NCBI RefSeq assembly: GCF_963678635.1
Contig: NC_087063.1
Coordinates: 37,524,759-37,588,758 of the forward strand
From: Symsagittifera roscoffensis
Taxonomy: Eukaryota; Xenacoelomorpha; Acoela; Convolutidae
Length of the DNA stretch: 64,000 bases
Direction of reading: 5' to 3'
A program made the translations under genes and the position numbers. Positions 23,401 through 35,480 of this stretch are shown here, one piece after another. The notes below the pieces were generated by a model, which was not told the origin of the DNA, ran no database searches, and worked only from the letters and a program-made list of their open reading frames with translations. Within the stretch, counting starts at the first letter, position 1, and the number at the start of each line of letters is the position of its first letter.

Positions 23401-26400
23401 GCAGTGAAGAAACTTGCATTTAATGTTTTAATGCTTGAATAGATTGCTTAAGAAGAATTCAAAATTTTTGTGAACCGATTTGTTTTATGAAATAATTTGA
23501 AATGTTTCAAAGTTTCATCGCTTCAATGGCTTCAATAGAAAAACCTATACTTTTCGCCAAAGGGTTTGATCTTTGAATTTCTCTGAAATATTTCAAGTTT
23601 TCGTAGCTTGTTGTTGCCCAGATTCTTTCGCTTTTTTGTTAGTGAATCGTTCTTGAATTAGTTTAATTTTTCTGAAGTTTCTTCGCCTGATGGACTGAAA
23701 AGAACAACCAGAGTTTTTTTGTCAATTAATTCGCGTCATGAAATAACTTGGATTTTTCAAAGTTTCATCATTTCTTGAATAGCGTGCGAAGAAAAGTGAA
23801 GATTTTTGCGAACTGATTTGCTAAATGAATTAACTTGAAATATTGCAAATTCATTGCTTGACATGCTTGCTAAGCAAAACTTACCTTCTTTGCAAAGTGA
23901 TTTGCCATATGATACAACTTGAATTGTTTTAATGTTTCATCGCTTGATGAAAGTGCGAAAAAACTTAAGATTTTTGAGAAATGATTTACTCTGTAGCTTT
24001 CTGCGGACCGATTCGATATGTTGATAACTGTCTATAATTTTTTTTTGATTTTGATCGCTATACAACTTGATTAAGAAAAGGTTAATTTTCTGCAAACAAA
24101 TGCTTGCAATAAGTTTTTTTTAAAATTTCCAAGTCTCATAGTTTTTATAGCATGCTAAATACGTGAAAACTTTGCGAAATTTTTCGCTTGAATAGCTTGC
24201 TTAGGAAAGCTTTTACTTTTTGGATACATATCTTTCTGAAAATAACTTGGATTACTTCAAAAGCTTATGGGTTGCAAAACCTGCTTAAGAAAACTGAATT
24301 ATTTAGCAAACCAAATCTTGCTATGAAATATTTTGAAATTCGGTCATAGAAGAAACTTGAATTAATTCAATGTTCTAATGCTTGCATAGATTGCTTGAGA
24401 ACTCAAAATGTCTGTGAACCGATTTGCTTTATGAAATAACTTGGAAATGTTTCAAAGTTTCATCGCTTCAATGGCTTCAATAAAAACCCTATACTTTTCG
24501 CCAAGGGTTTGATCTTTGATTTACTCTGAAATATTTCAAGTTTTTGTAGCTTGTTGTTTGCCCAGAATCTTTTGATTTTTTTGTTTCTGATTCGTTCTAT
24601 GAATGAGCTTTCAATTTTTTGAAGTTTCATCGCCTGATGGACTTAAAAGAATAACCAGAATTTTTTGTCAATTAATTCGCGTCATGAGATAACTTGAATT
24701 TTTTCAATGTTTCATCACTTCTTGAATAGCGTGAGAAGAAAAGTGAAGATTTTCGCGAACTGATTTTGTGAATGAAATAACTTGAAATTTTGCAAATTCA
24801 TCGCTTGACTTGCTTGCTAAGCCAAACTTACCTTCTTTGCAAACTGATTTGCCAATGATACAACTTGATTGTTTTAATGTTTCATCGCTCGATGAACGTT
24901 CTAAAAAACTTAAACTTTTTGAAAAATGATTTACCGTAGCTTTTTGCGGACCGATTTGATATGTTGATAACTCTATAATTTTTTTTGAAGTTAATCGCTA
25001 TACAACCTGATTAAGAAAAGGTTTTTTTTCTGCAAACAAATGCTTGCAATAAAATATTTAAAGTTTTTTAAGTCTCATAGCTTGTATAGCATGCTAAAAA
25101 AGTGAAAAAGTTGCAAAATTGTTCGCCTGATTATCTTGCTTAGGAAAGCTTTTAATTTTTGGGAACCGATCCGTTTTAAAAATAGCTTTGAATACTTAAA
25201 TAGCTTATGAGTTTTAAAACTTGCTTAAGAAAACTGAATTTTTTTAACAAACTAAATGTTGCTAAGAAATATTTTGAAATTCGGGCAGTAATGAAACTTG
25301 CATTTAATGTTTTAATGCTTGAATAGATTGCTTAAGAAGAATTCAAAATTTTTGTGAACCGATTTGCTTTATGAAATAATTTGAAATGTTTCAAAGTTTC
25401 ATCGCTTCAATGGCTTCAATAGAAAAACCTATACTTTTCGCCAAAGGGTTTGATCTTTGAATTTCTCTGAAATATTTGAAGTTTTCGTAGCTTGCTGTTT
25501 GCCCAGAATCTTTTTTTACTGATTCGTTCTATGAATTAGCTTTAATTTTTGTTGAAGCTTTGTCGCCTGATGGACTCAAAAGAACAACCAGAATTTTTTG
25601 TCAATTAATTCGCGTCATGAAATAACTTGAATTTTTTTAAAGTTTCATCATTTCTTGAATAGCCTGCGAAGAGAAGTGAAGATTTTTGCGAACTGATTTG
25701 CTAAATGAATTAACTTGAAATATTGCAAATTCATTGCTTGACATGCTTGCTAAGCAAAACTTACCTTCTTTGCAAAGTGATTTGCCATATGATACAACTT
25801 GAATTGTTTTAATGTTTCATCGCTTGATGAACGTGCGAAAAACTTAAAACTTTTTGAAAAATGATTTACCGTAGCTTTTTGCGGACCGATTTGATATGTT
25901 GATAACTCTATAATTTTTTTTGAAATTAATCGCTATACAACCTGATTAAGAAAAGGTTTTTTTTTCTGCAAACAAATGCTTGCAATAAAATATTTAAAGT
26001 TTTTTAAGTCTCATAGCTTGTATAGCATGCTAAAAAAGTGAAAAAGTTGCAAAATTGTTCGCTTGATTATCTTGCTTAGGAAAGCTTTAAATTTTTGGGA
26101 ACCGATCCGTTTTAAAAATAGCTTTGAATACTTCAATAGCTTATGGGTTTTAAAACTTGCTTAAGAAAACTGAATTTTTTTTAACAAACTAAATGTTGCT
26201 AAGAAATTTTTTGAAATTCGGGCAGTAATGAAACTTGCATTTAATGTTTTAATGCTTGAATAGATTGCTTAAGAAGAATTCAAAATTTTTGTGAACCGAT
26301 TTGCTTTATGAAATAATTTGAAATGTTTCAAAGTTTCATCGCTTCAATGGCTTCGATAGAAAAACCTATACTTTTCGCCAAAGGGTTTGATCTTTGAATT

Positions 26401-29400
26401 TCTCTGAAATATTTGAAGTTTTCGTAGCTTGCTGTTTGCCCAGAATCTTTTTTTACTGATTCGTTCTATGAATTAGCTTTAATTTTTGTTGAAGTTTTGT
26501 CGCCTGATGGACTCAAAAGAACAACCAGAATTTTTTGTCAATTAATTCGCGTCATGAAATAACTTGAATTTTGTTAAAGTTTCATCATTTCTTGAATAGC
26601 GTGCGAAGAGAAGTGAAGATTTTTGCGAACTGATTTGCTAAATGAATTAACTTGAAATATTGCAAATTCATTGCTTGACATGCTTGCTAAGCAAAACTTA
26701 CCTTCTTTGCAAAGTGATTTGCCATATGATACAACTTGAATTGTTTTAATGTTTCATCGCTTGATGAACGTGCTACTTGAACTTAAACTTTTTGAGAAAT
26801 GATTTCCTCTGTAGTTTTTTGCGGACCGATTTGATATGTTGATAACTGTCTAGTTTTTTTGAATTTAATTGCTATACAACTTGATTAAGAAAAGGTTAAT
26901 TTTCTGCAAACAAATGCTTGCAATAAGTTTTTTTTTTAATTTTTCAAGTCTCAGTTTTTATAGCATGCTAAAAAAGTGAAAAAGTTGCAAAATTGTTCGC
27001 CTGATTATCTTGCTTAGGAAAGCTTTTAATTTTTGGGAACCGATCCGTTTTAAAAATAGCTTTGAATACTTAAATAGCTTATGAGTTTTAAAACTTGCTT
27101 AAGAAAACTGAATTTTTTTTAACAAACTAAATGTTGCTAAGAAATATTTTGAAATTCGGGCAGTAATGAAACTTGCATTTAATGTTTTAATGCTTGAATA
27201 GATTGCTTAAGAAGAATTCAAAATTTTTGTGAACCGATTTGCTTTATGAAATAATTTGAAATGTTTCAAAGTTTCATCGCTTCAATGGCTTCAATAGAAA
27301 AGTCTATACTTTTCGCCAAAGGGTTTGATCTTTGAATTTCTCTGAAATATTTGAAGTTTTCGTAGCTTGCTGTTTGCCCAGAATCTTTTTTTACTGATTC
27401 GTTCTATGAATTAGCTTTAATTTTTGTTGAAGCTTTGTCGCCTGATGGACTCAAAAGAACAACCAGAATTTTTTGTCAATTAATTCGCGTCATGAAATAA
27501 CTTGAATTTTTTTAAAGTTTCATCATTTCTTGAATAGCCTGCGAAGAGAAGTGAAGATTTTTGCGAACTGATTTGCTAAATGAATTAACTTGAAATATTG
27601 CAAATTCATTGCTTGACATGCTTGCTAAGCAAAACTTACCTTCTTTGCAAAGTGATTTGCCATATGATACAACTTGAATTGTTTTAATGTTTCATCGCTT
27701 GATGAACGTGCGAAAAACTTAAAACTTTTTGAAAAATGATTTACCGTAGCTTTTTGCGGACCGATTTGATATGTTGATAAATCTATAATTTTTTTTGAAA
27801 TTAATCGCTATACAACCTGATTAAGAAAAGGTTTTTTTTTCTGCAAACAAATGCTTGCAATAAAATATTTAAAGTTTTTTAAGTCTCATAGCTTGTATAG
27901 CATGCTAAAAAAGTGAAAAAGTTGCAAAATTGTTCGCTTGATTATCTTGCTTAGGAAAGCTTTAAATTTTTGGGAACCGATCCGTTTTAAAAATAGCTTT
28001 GAATACTTCAATAGCTTATGGGTTTTAAAACTTGCTTAAGAAAACTGAATTTTTTTTAACAAACTAAATGTTGCTAAGAAATTTTTTGAAATTCGGGCAG
28101 TAATGAAACTTGCATTTAATGTTTTAATGCTTGAATAGATTGCTTAAGAAGAATTCAAAATTTTTGTGAACCGATTTGCTTTATGAAATAATTTGAAATG
28201 TTTCAAAGTTTCATCGCTTCAATGGCTTCGATAGAAAAACCTATACTTTTCGCCAAAGGGTTTGATCTTTGAATTTCTCTGAAATATTTGAAGTTTTCGT
28301 AGCTTGCTGTTTGCCCAGAATCTTTTTTTACTGATTCGTTCTATGAATTAGCTTTAATTTTTGTTGAAGTTTTGTCGCCTGATGGACTCAAAAGAACAAC
28401 CAGAATTTTTTGTCAATTAATTCGCGTCATGAAATAACTTGAATTTTGTTAAAGTTTCATCATTTCTTGAATAGCGTGCGAAGAGAAGTGAAGATTTTTG
28501 CGAACTGATTTGCTAAATGAATTAACTTGAAATATTGCAAATTCATTGCTTGACATGCTTGCTAAGCAAAACTTACCTTCTTTGCAAAGTGATTTGCCAT
28601 ATGATACAATTGAATTGTTTTAATGTTTCATCGCTTGATGAACGTGCTACTTGAACTTAAACTTTTTGAGAAATGATTTCCTCTGTAGTTTTTTGCGGAC
28701 CGATTCGATATGTTGATAACTGTCTAGTTTTTTTGAATTTAACTGCTATACAACTTGAATAAGAAAAGGTTAATTTTCTGCAAACAAATGCTTGCAATAA
28801 GTTTTTTTTTAATTTTTCAAGTCTCAGTTTTTATAGCATGCTAAATACGTGAAAAGTTAGCGAAATTTTTTGCTTGAATAGCTTGCTTAGGAAAGCTTTT
28901 ACTTTTTGGATACCGATCCTTTCTGAAAATAACTTGGATTACTTCAAAAGCTTATGGGTTGCAAAACCTGCTTAAGAAAACTGAATTATTTAGCAAACCA
29001 AATCTTGCTATGAAATATTTTGAAATTCGGTCATTGAAGAAACTTGAATTAATTCAATGTTCTAATGCTTGCATCGATTGCTTGAGAACTCAAAATGTTT
29101 GTGAACCGATTTGCTTTATGAAATAATTTGAAATGTTTCAAAGTTTCGTCGCTACAATGGCTTCAATAGTAAAACCTATAATACTTTTCGCGAAAGTGTT
29201 TGCTCTTTGAATTACTCTGAAATATTTGAAGTTTTCGTAGCTTGCTGTTTGCCCAGAATCTTTTTTTACTGATTCGTTCTATGAATTAGCTTTAATTTTT
29301 GTTGAAGCTTTGTAGCCTGATGGACTCAAAAGAACAACCAGAATTTTTTGTCAATTAATTCGCGTCATGAAATAACTAGAATTTTTTTAAAGTTTCATCA

Positions 29401-31850
29401 TTTCTTGAATAGCCTGCGAAGAGAAGTGAAGATTTTTGCGAACTGATTTGCTAAATGAATTAACTTGAAATATTGCAAATTCATTGCTTGACATGCTTGC
29501 TAAGCAAAACTTACCTTCTTTGCAAAGTGATTTGCCATATGATACAACTTGAATTGTTTTAATGTTTCATCGCTTGATGAACGTGCGAAAAACTTAAAAC
29601 TTTTTGAAAAATGATTTACCGTAGCTTTTTGCGGACCGATTTGATATGTTGATAAATCTATAATTTTTTTTTGAAATTAATCGCTATACAACCTGATTAT
29701 GAAAAGGTTTTTTTTTCTGCAAACAAATGCTTGCAATAAAATATTTAAAGTTTTTTAAGTCTCATAGCTTGTATAGCATGCTAAAAAAGTGAAAAAGTTG
29801 CAAAATTGTTCGCTTGATTATCTTGCTTAGGAAAGCTTTAAATTTTTGGGAACCGATCCGTTTTAAAAATAGCTTTGAATACTTCAATAGCTTATGGGTT
29901 TTAAAACTTGCTTAAGAAAACTGAATTTTTTTTAACAAACTAAATGTTGCTAAGAAATTTTTTGAAATTCGGGCAGTAATGAAACTTGCATTTAATGTTT
30001 TAATGCTTGAATAGATTGCTTAAGAAGAATTCAAAATTTTTGTGAACCGATTTGCTTTATGAAATAATTTGAAATGTTTCAAAGTTTCATCGCTTCAATG
30101 GCTTCGATAGAAAAACCTATACTTTTCGCCAAAGGGTTTGATCTTTGAATTTCTCTGAAATATTTGAAGTTTTCGTAGCTTGCTGTTTGCCCAGAATCTT
30201 TTTTTACTGATTCGTTCTATGAATTAGCTTTAATTTTTGTTGAAGTTTTGTCGCCTGATGGACTGAAAAGAACAACCAGAATTTTTTGTCAATTAATTCG
30301 CGTCATGAAATAACTTGAATTTTGTTAAAGTTTCATCATTTCTTGAATAGCGTGCGAAGAGAAGTGAAGATTTTTGCGAACTGATTTGCTAAATGAATTA
30401 ACTTGAAATATTGCAAATTCATTGCTTGACATGCTTGCTAAGCAAAACTTACCTTCTTTGCAAAGTGATTTGCCATATGATACAACTTGAATTGTTTTAA
30501 TGTTTCATCGCTTGATGAACGTGCTACTTGAACTTAAACTTTTTGAGAAATGATTTCCTCTGTAGTTTTTTGCGGACCGATTCGATATGTTGATAACTGT
30601 CTAGTTTTTTTGAATTTAATTGCTATACAACTTGAATAGGAAAAGGTTAATTTTCTGCAAACAAATGCTTGCAATAAGTTTTTTTTTTAATTTTTCAAGT
30701 CTCAGTTTTTATAGCATGCTAAATACGTGAAAAGTTAGCGAAATTTTTTGCTTGAATAGCTTGCTTAGGAAAGCTTTTACTTTTTGGATACCGATCCTTT
30801 CTGAAAATAACTTGGATTACTTCAAAAGCTTATGGGTTGCAAAACCTGCTTAAGAAAACTGAATTATTTAGCAAACCCAATCTTGCTATGAAATATTTTG
30901 AAATTCGGTCATTGAAGAAACTTGAATTAATTCAATGTTCTAATGCTTGCATCGATTGCTTGAGAACTCAAAATGTTTGTGAACCGATTTGCTTTATGAA
31001 ATAATTTGAAATGTTTCAAAGTTTCGTCGCTACAATGGCTTCAATAGTAAAACCTATAATACTTTTCGCGAAAGTGTTTGCTCTTTGAATTACTCTGAAA
31101 TATTTCAAGTTTTCGTAGCTTGTTGTTTGCCGAGAATCTTTTGATTTTTTTTTGTTACTGATTTGTTCTATGAATTAGCTTTAATTTTTTTGAAGTTTCA
31201 TCGCCTGGTGGACTCAAAAGAACAACCAGAATTTTCTGTCAAATAATTCGCGTGATGAAATAACTTGAATTTTTTCAAAGTTTCTTCAATTTTTGAATAG
31301 CGTGCGAAGAAAAGTGAAGATTTTCGCGAACTGATTTTCTAAATGAATTAACTTGAAATATTGCAAATTCCTTGCTTGACTTGCTTGCTAAGCAAAAATT
31401 ACCTTCTTTGCAAACTGATTTGGCATAAGATACAACTTGAATTGTTTTTATGTTTCATCGCTTGATGAACGTGCTACTTGAACTTAAACTTTTTGAGAAA
31501 TGATTTCCTCTGTAGTTTTTTGCGGACCGATTCGATATGTTGATAACTGTCTAGTTTTTTTGAATTTAATTGCTATACAACTTGATTAAGAAAAGGTTAA
31601 TTTTCTGCAAACAAATGCTTGCAATAAGTTTTTTTTTTAATTTTTCAAGTCTCAGTTTTTATTGCATGCTAAATACGTGAAAAGTTAGCGAAATTTTTCG
31701 CTTGAATAGCTTGTTTAGGAAAGCTTTTACTTTTTAGGAACCGATATGTTCCGAAAATAACTTGGAATACTTCAAAACCTATGGGTTGCAAAACCTGCTT
31801 AATTTTTTAGCAAACCAAATCTTGCTAGGACATATTTTGAAATATTTAAA
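20401..31850. repeat. Satellite zone 3: homogenised ~1,880-bp dimers
   Basis: Two unit types alternate. In 20.4-25 kb one type carries the block read as gcttttactttttggatac (20447, 22327, 24207), with the other type between. From about 25 kb a second pair of types takes over, marked by gtgctacttgaacttaaac at about 26770, 28648, 30523 and 31473. Copies one dimer apart differ by only a few bases per hundred or less, so this is the youngest part of the array. Confidence 0.85.
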
Positions 31851-32482
31851 AGTTTCATTGCTTGAATAGCTTGCTCAAAAAACTTGAACGTTTTGTGAAA
31901 TGATTTGCTCCATGAAACATTGTGGAAAATTTCAAAGCTTCATCGCTTGAATGGCTTCAATAGAAAAATAACTGATTTTTTCGCCAATTGAGTTTCTCCA
32001 TGAAATAATGCATCGTTTCATTAGTTTGATCGCCTGATTAGCTTGCTTAGAAAATTGCAACTTTTCGCAAAATGATTCGGTCTAAGAAACTTGGAATATT
32101 CAAAAGTTCATCGCTTGAATAGATCGCTTAGACAAACTTATAACTATCACGAACCGAATCTTTTTGTAAAATAATTCGAAGTGTTTCAGAAATTCATCGC
32201 TTGAACTACCTGCTTAAGAAAAACATACACAATTTTTCCGAAAAAATGAGCACTACGAAGTAGCTTGAAATTTTTCAAAGTTTCATCGCTTGAATAGCTT
32301 GCTAACGCAAATTAATTTTTTCTTGAATTTATTTGCTCTAGGGAACAACTTGAATACATTTAAATTTCATTGCTTGAATAGCTTGCTTAGAAAAACTTAA
32401 ATTTTTGCGAACCATATCGTTTTTTGAAATAACTTGAATTATTTCAAAGTTTCATCGCTTGAATTGCGTGCTAAGAAAAACT
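31851..32482. repeat. Satellite right margin: diverged ~85-bp monomers
   Basis: The core cat(c/t)gcttgaa recurs at about 31855, 31945, 32027, 32107, 32195, 32287, 32370 and 32453 with no higher-order match to the main array. The array stops abruptly at about 32482 against the LINE sequence. Confidence 0.85.
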
Positions 32483-32623
32483 TGATTGAGACGGGCTTGC
32501 TAGTTTCTTGTCTATCAAGCTTGTCTTGTCTAACCTGTTCACGGAGCGTCGCATGACGGAGGGACCCTGGGTTCAAAGTATTAGTTCCTATACGCAGCTG
32601 GACCATGTAGTCCCTATCCGGGG

Positions 32624-33025
32624 GTGCCCAACTTCCCTTCACACTGCCATACAGCCCGAAAAAGTGCTGCGCGCGAGAGATTGCATGAGAGGGATGAAAA
32701 GCTGAGGAAACGAGAGAGATCTAGAGAAGGTGGAGAGAGACGTGGAGAAAAAAAAACAGAGAAAAGACGAGGGAACAACGAGAAAAACAAGAAAACCTTC
32801 CTGCTCATGTACTTAGTAATGGCTGATTTTCTAGTCACCCTACTATTCCGAAGCGTAATTGAACCAAACCCCGGCCCGCCATCTACCTTTAGACTTTGCC
32901 AAAACAAGTTTCTGATTAGCCAATACAGTGTCTCGTGCCATTATAGAGGGTGGATGCACCTAAACTGCTTCTCAATTAGCAAAGTAAAATCTGTTGTCAC
33001 CCTGATATCACGGTGGGAACTGTGA
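32624..33025 (+). pseudogene. LINE ORF with 2A-like motif and PHD-like start
   Basis: The 133-codon frame has a very basic, Arg/Glu-rich segment (residues ~15-60), a hydrophobic stretch, VIEPNPGP, and then a Cys/His series ending YRGWMHLNCF. The next Cys pair (C-x2-C, 'DYCQI') is found in another frame at about 33022-33036. A hydrophobic stretch plus D(V/I)ExNPGP before a PHD finger is known from CR1-type LINEs, where the 2A-like peptide causes ribosome skipping. Here the conserved Asp is replaced by Val, so skipping is unlikely. Confidence 0.6.
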
Positions 33026-33152
33026 CTATTGCCAAATCAACCCCTTAGATACCTTCAAGAGTTAACCACAAACCCCACTACAGAAAATTTAATACCAGCA
33101 GAGGGTTCTGCAAAATGGCCCCAGACCAAAGTAAAATAAAATAATATACCAA

Positions 33153-33230
33153 TTGGCAACCACCGACACTAAAGTCGCCTAGAGTCACAGGAAACTTTGT
33201 TTTCCATTGTCCCATTCTCCCCTACGCAAA
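33153..33230. repeat. 78-bp direct repeat, left copy
   Basis: Matches 34175-34252 with one mismatch, 1,022 bp away. It lies just before the endonuclease remnant of the LINE. Confidence 0.85.
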
Positions 33231-34174
33231 ACAAATCGTTTCCCAAAACAGACCTCCTAACGGTGGCAAAGGTGGCGGGCTTGCAATCATTATTAAAGAG
33301 GTCAAATATCAAAACATAAAATCGTTTTAAATGACCCCATCATAGATCAAATGCAATTAAATTATAATAAGCAAATCAAGTTGAATACATCATTTCTTGT
33401 AATTATCAAAAGGTGACTTCAATTGCTCCAACAAAATGAACAGTGCAGATCTTCTTGTAACTTTGTAAGTTCTTTTCATTTGCCCCTCTGATGATCACAT
33501 CGGAGGTCCCTCAAGGATCTGTCCTCGTAACCTTGTTGATCCGAGTTTTCATCAATTGCCCTCCTATTCGCGGATGACCTGAAAGTTATTTTCGAGGGTA
33601 AAGTTAAAGAACTGACAAAGTTACAAGAATAAATAAACAATGAGTTTTGTTGGAGCTTTCAAAATCACACTTTGCTTAACTAGCAAGAAATGTTCTATAA
33701 CTGAGTTCAAAGTTGGAAATCGAAAAAGGCCACCAATTGAGATAACTTTGTTCATGTTAATCACTTCATTGGAGGGAAACATCCCGTGAAGGTTGTTGGT
33801 CTGGCGAGCAGCGAAAACTTTTTTTGGACTGACGATGTTAAACAACGATGTTAAGCAAAACAATAAAATCTCTTTCGCCTGCGACAACGATAGCTTCAAA
33901 AGTACACTTATGCAGAGCTATCTTATCGTCAGCTCTATGCTTCCCATCTGAGTGCTGGGAACTTGGGGATCTGATTATCATATCATAGAATCCTTCAAGA
34001 TAGCAATGAAATAGATATGTGGAAAACACGATGTAAAATTTACAGATGAATTACAAATTGTTGGCGAAGACAAGACGAAGAAAAGTCCTCCCAGAGATTA
34101 GGTATGGAGTGCACAGATTCAACTTCTGGCAAAGGACGGGCACAGAGTCAATGTCATCTAGAGAGTAATGGATG

Positions 34175-34252
34175 TTGGCAACCACCGACACTAAAGTCGC
34201 CTAGAGTCACAGGAAACTTTGTTTTCCAATGTCCCATTCTCCCCTACGCAAA
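34175..34252. repeat. 78-bp direct repeat, right copy
   Basis: Second copy of 33153-33230 (one mismatch). It is embedded in an open stretch at 34104-34415 that I do not recognise and which probably belongs to a second LINE fragment. Confidence 0.85.
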
Positions 34253-34550
34253 GCCCCTTATTCTTTTCGATGAGCAGCTACTTCAAAATGAAATGGAACG
34301 AACAGAATACTGCTCATGGATTTTTATTTGTTTTGTTGAAACTGTCATGCAAATCCTAGATCTCAACAGTGGGACTAATCCCAGTGATATATCCACCATG
34401 TCCACATTCCAATAATAACGTTATCGCTTCGCTTCAACGTCTCCTGTTGAACATAAATGGGTTAATTCGAAGTAAATTTCTTTGAACTACAGCCTGACTC
34501 GTGCGGCTCAAGGTTGCAGAATTACATGTATCTGGCTTCGAGTCTTGAGC

Positions 34551-34700
34551 TTACCTGACCTTAGCCCAACAATATCAAATCTTGTTTTGTCCACTGGTTG
34601 ATTTTGACAACATACTGAGATTACCTGACCTTAGCCCAACAATATCAAATCTTGTTTTGTCAACTGGCTCGTATTGACTCAGCATACTGAGATCAGATCT
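34551..34700. repeat. Tandem duplication, 70-bp period
   Basis: Two adjacent copies beginning ttacctgacc at 34551 and 34621. They share about 40 identical bases at their start, then diverge slightly. Non-coding. Confidence 0.85.
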
Positions 34701-34796
34701 TTCAGCCCTTACCTTGGAAATCACCTGCAAAATTAAAACATAAATAACTGAGAAAATTATCTTGAATTTCTTTAAATTTGACTACATAGTTCGAGC

Positions 34797-35480
34797 AATG
34801 AGTGAAGAAGAGCTGGCGCAGTTTCTAGACACATACCTATAGGATGCATCAAAGAGGTAGAGCCAAACTTGCCAACAGAAGCTCCTAATTTCTCACAAAA
34901 CAGGAAAAATCTCTATCAGCAACTTTCAGGAGACTCAAACTGAAAATCAAACAATTAGTCGAAGATAACGAAAAAGGAGCGGATTGAGTTGATAGGTAAC
35001 TTTGACTGTCGGAGAGGCTACTCGCAAACTCTGGTCTAAAATTAAAAGACTTTCGATTACTTCAGCTAAAACCTTGGGAAAATGCATGGTGTTTAAAGAC
35101 TCAATTTTTCATGACGCACAAAAGATTGGTAGCAAATTTCAGTATCAGTTAACACAACACCCAAAAGTTGCAAATAAGGAAAAATGCTAGTTATTCAAAA
35201 ATTAATACTACTAGAACATAAAATAGTAGCAATCTCTATGAGAATGGCCGAAGATGGAATAAAGGCTAATAGGAAACTCAACTCGGTCGGGCCCGACATT
35301 TTCAAGCCGACCCATATGCTTTTGATTGGGAAACAAACCGCCAGCAATTTAGTATGCTTCTCAGTGATCTCTCAGGAGAGATCACTGAGATCAGGAGAGA
35401 TAACTACCTGGTTTTACTCTCATTACGAACTTCCAAGAACACCAGCGCAGCTTCAGAAAAGAAGCTTCTGACTACCGCTG
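34797..35480 (+). pseudogene. Degraded LINE-like pre-RT fragment (uncertain)
   Basis: Broken frames at 35002-35190 and 35184-35471 contain RKLWSKIKRLS, then FHDAQKIGSKFQYQL, and a later RKLNSVGPDIF stretch. A Trp-x-x-I/L-K-R-L-S start followed by a region on filling in an incoming 'IANKFN' helix is typical of the linker between endonuclease and RT in some LINEs. No catalytic motif is preserved. It could belong to the 32.5-34 kb element or to another one. Confidence 0.35.
35359..35390. repeat. Perfect 15-bp palindrome, 2-nt spacer
   Basis: tctcagtgatctctc at 35359-35373 is followed after ag by its exact reverse complement at 35376-35390. It lies inside the degraded LINE-like segment and looks like a snap-back replication product. 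Confidence 0.8.

Larger units (their letters stand above)
9110..32482. repeat. Hierarchical satellite array (~85 bp > ~940 bp > ~1,880 bp)
   Basis: About 23.4 kb of intron 1 is a single satellite. The base monomer is about 85 bp, with a core near catcgcttgaatagcttgc followed by an A-rich run, acttgaa, tttttgcgaaccgattt and gaaataacttgaa. About eleven diverged monomers make a higher-order unit. The landmark gcggaccgatt (with small variants) recurs 25 times between 10002 and 31522, mostly 935-953 bp apart. From about 20.4 kb, adjacent units differ but alternate ones match, giving about 1,880-bp dimers; for example, 20427-20678 and 22307-22558 encode identical translations. It holds no gene, and short open frames in it are by-products of the repeat. 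Confidence 0.95.
32490..34050 (+). mobile_element. Wrecked CR1-like LINE fragment with 2A-like and PHD-like remnants
   Basis: Left to right on the + strand there are: a Lys/Arg/Glu-rich leader, a 2A-like motif and a PHD-like Cys/His segment (32624-33060), an apurinic-type endonuclease remnant RPPNGGKGGGLAIII (about 33260-33305), and an RT core with a VPQGSVL remnant (about 33510) and ALLFADDLKVIFEG (about 33560-33600). This order fits CR1-type non-LTR retrotransposons, but the pieces are in several frames with large internal losses. It abuts the end of the satellite array. Confidence 0.7.

Noticed and set aside
9110-32482. CRISPR-like appearance of regular repeats
   Set aside because: There are no constant short repeats alternating with unique spacers. 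Monomers diverge gradually and the context is a eukaryotic intron.
9110-32482. Array as a pure assembly artefact
   Set aside because: Units carry many private differences and the edges show gradual divergence. Copy number may still be wrong, but the array is real in kind.
32868-32895. Working 2A peptide
   Set aside because: The invariant Asp is Val, and the frame is in a heavily deleted element.
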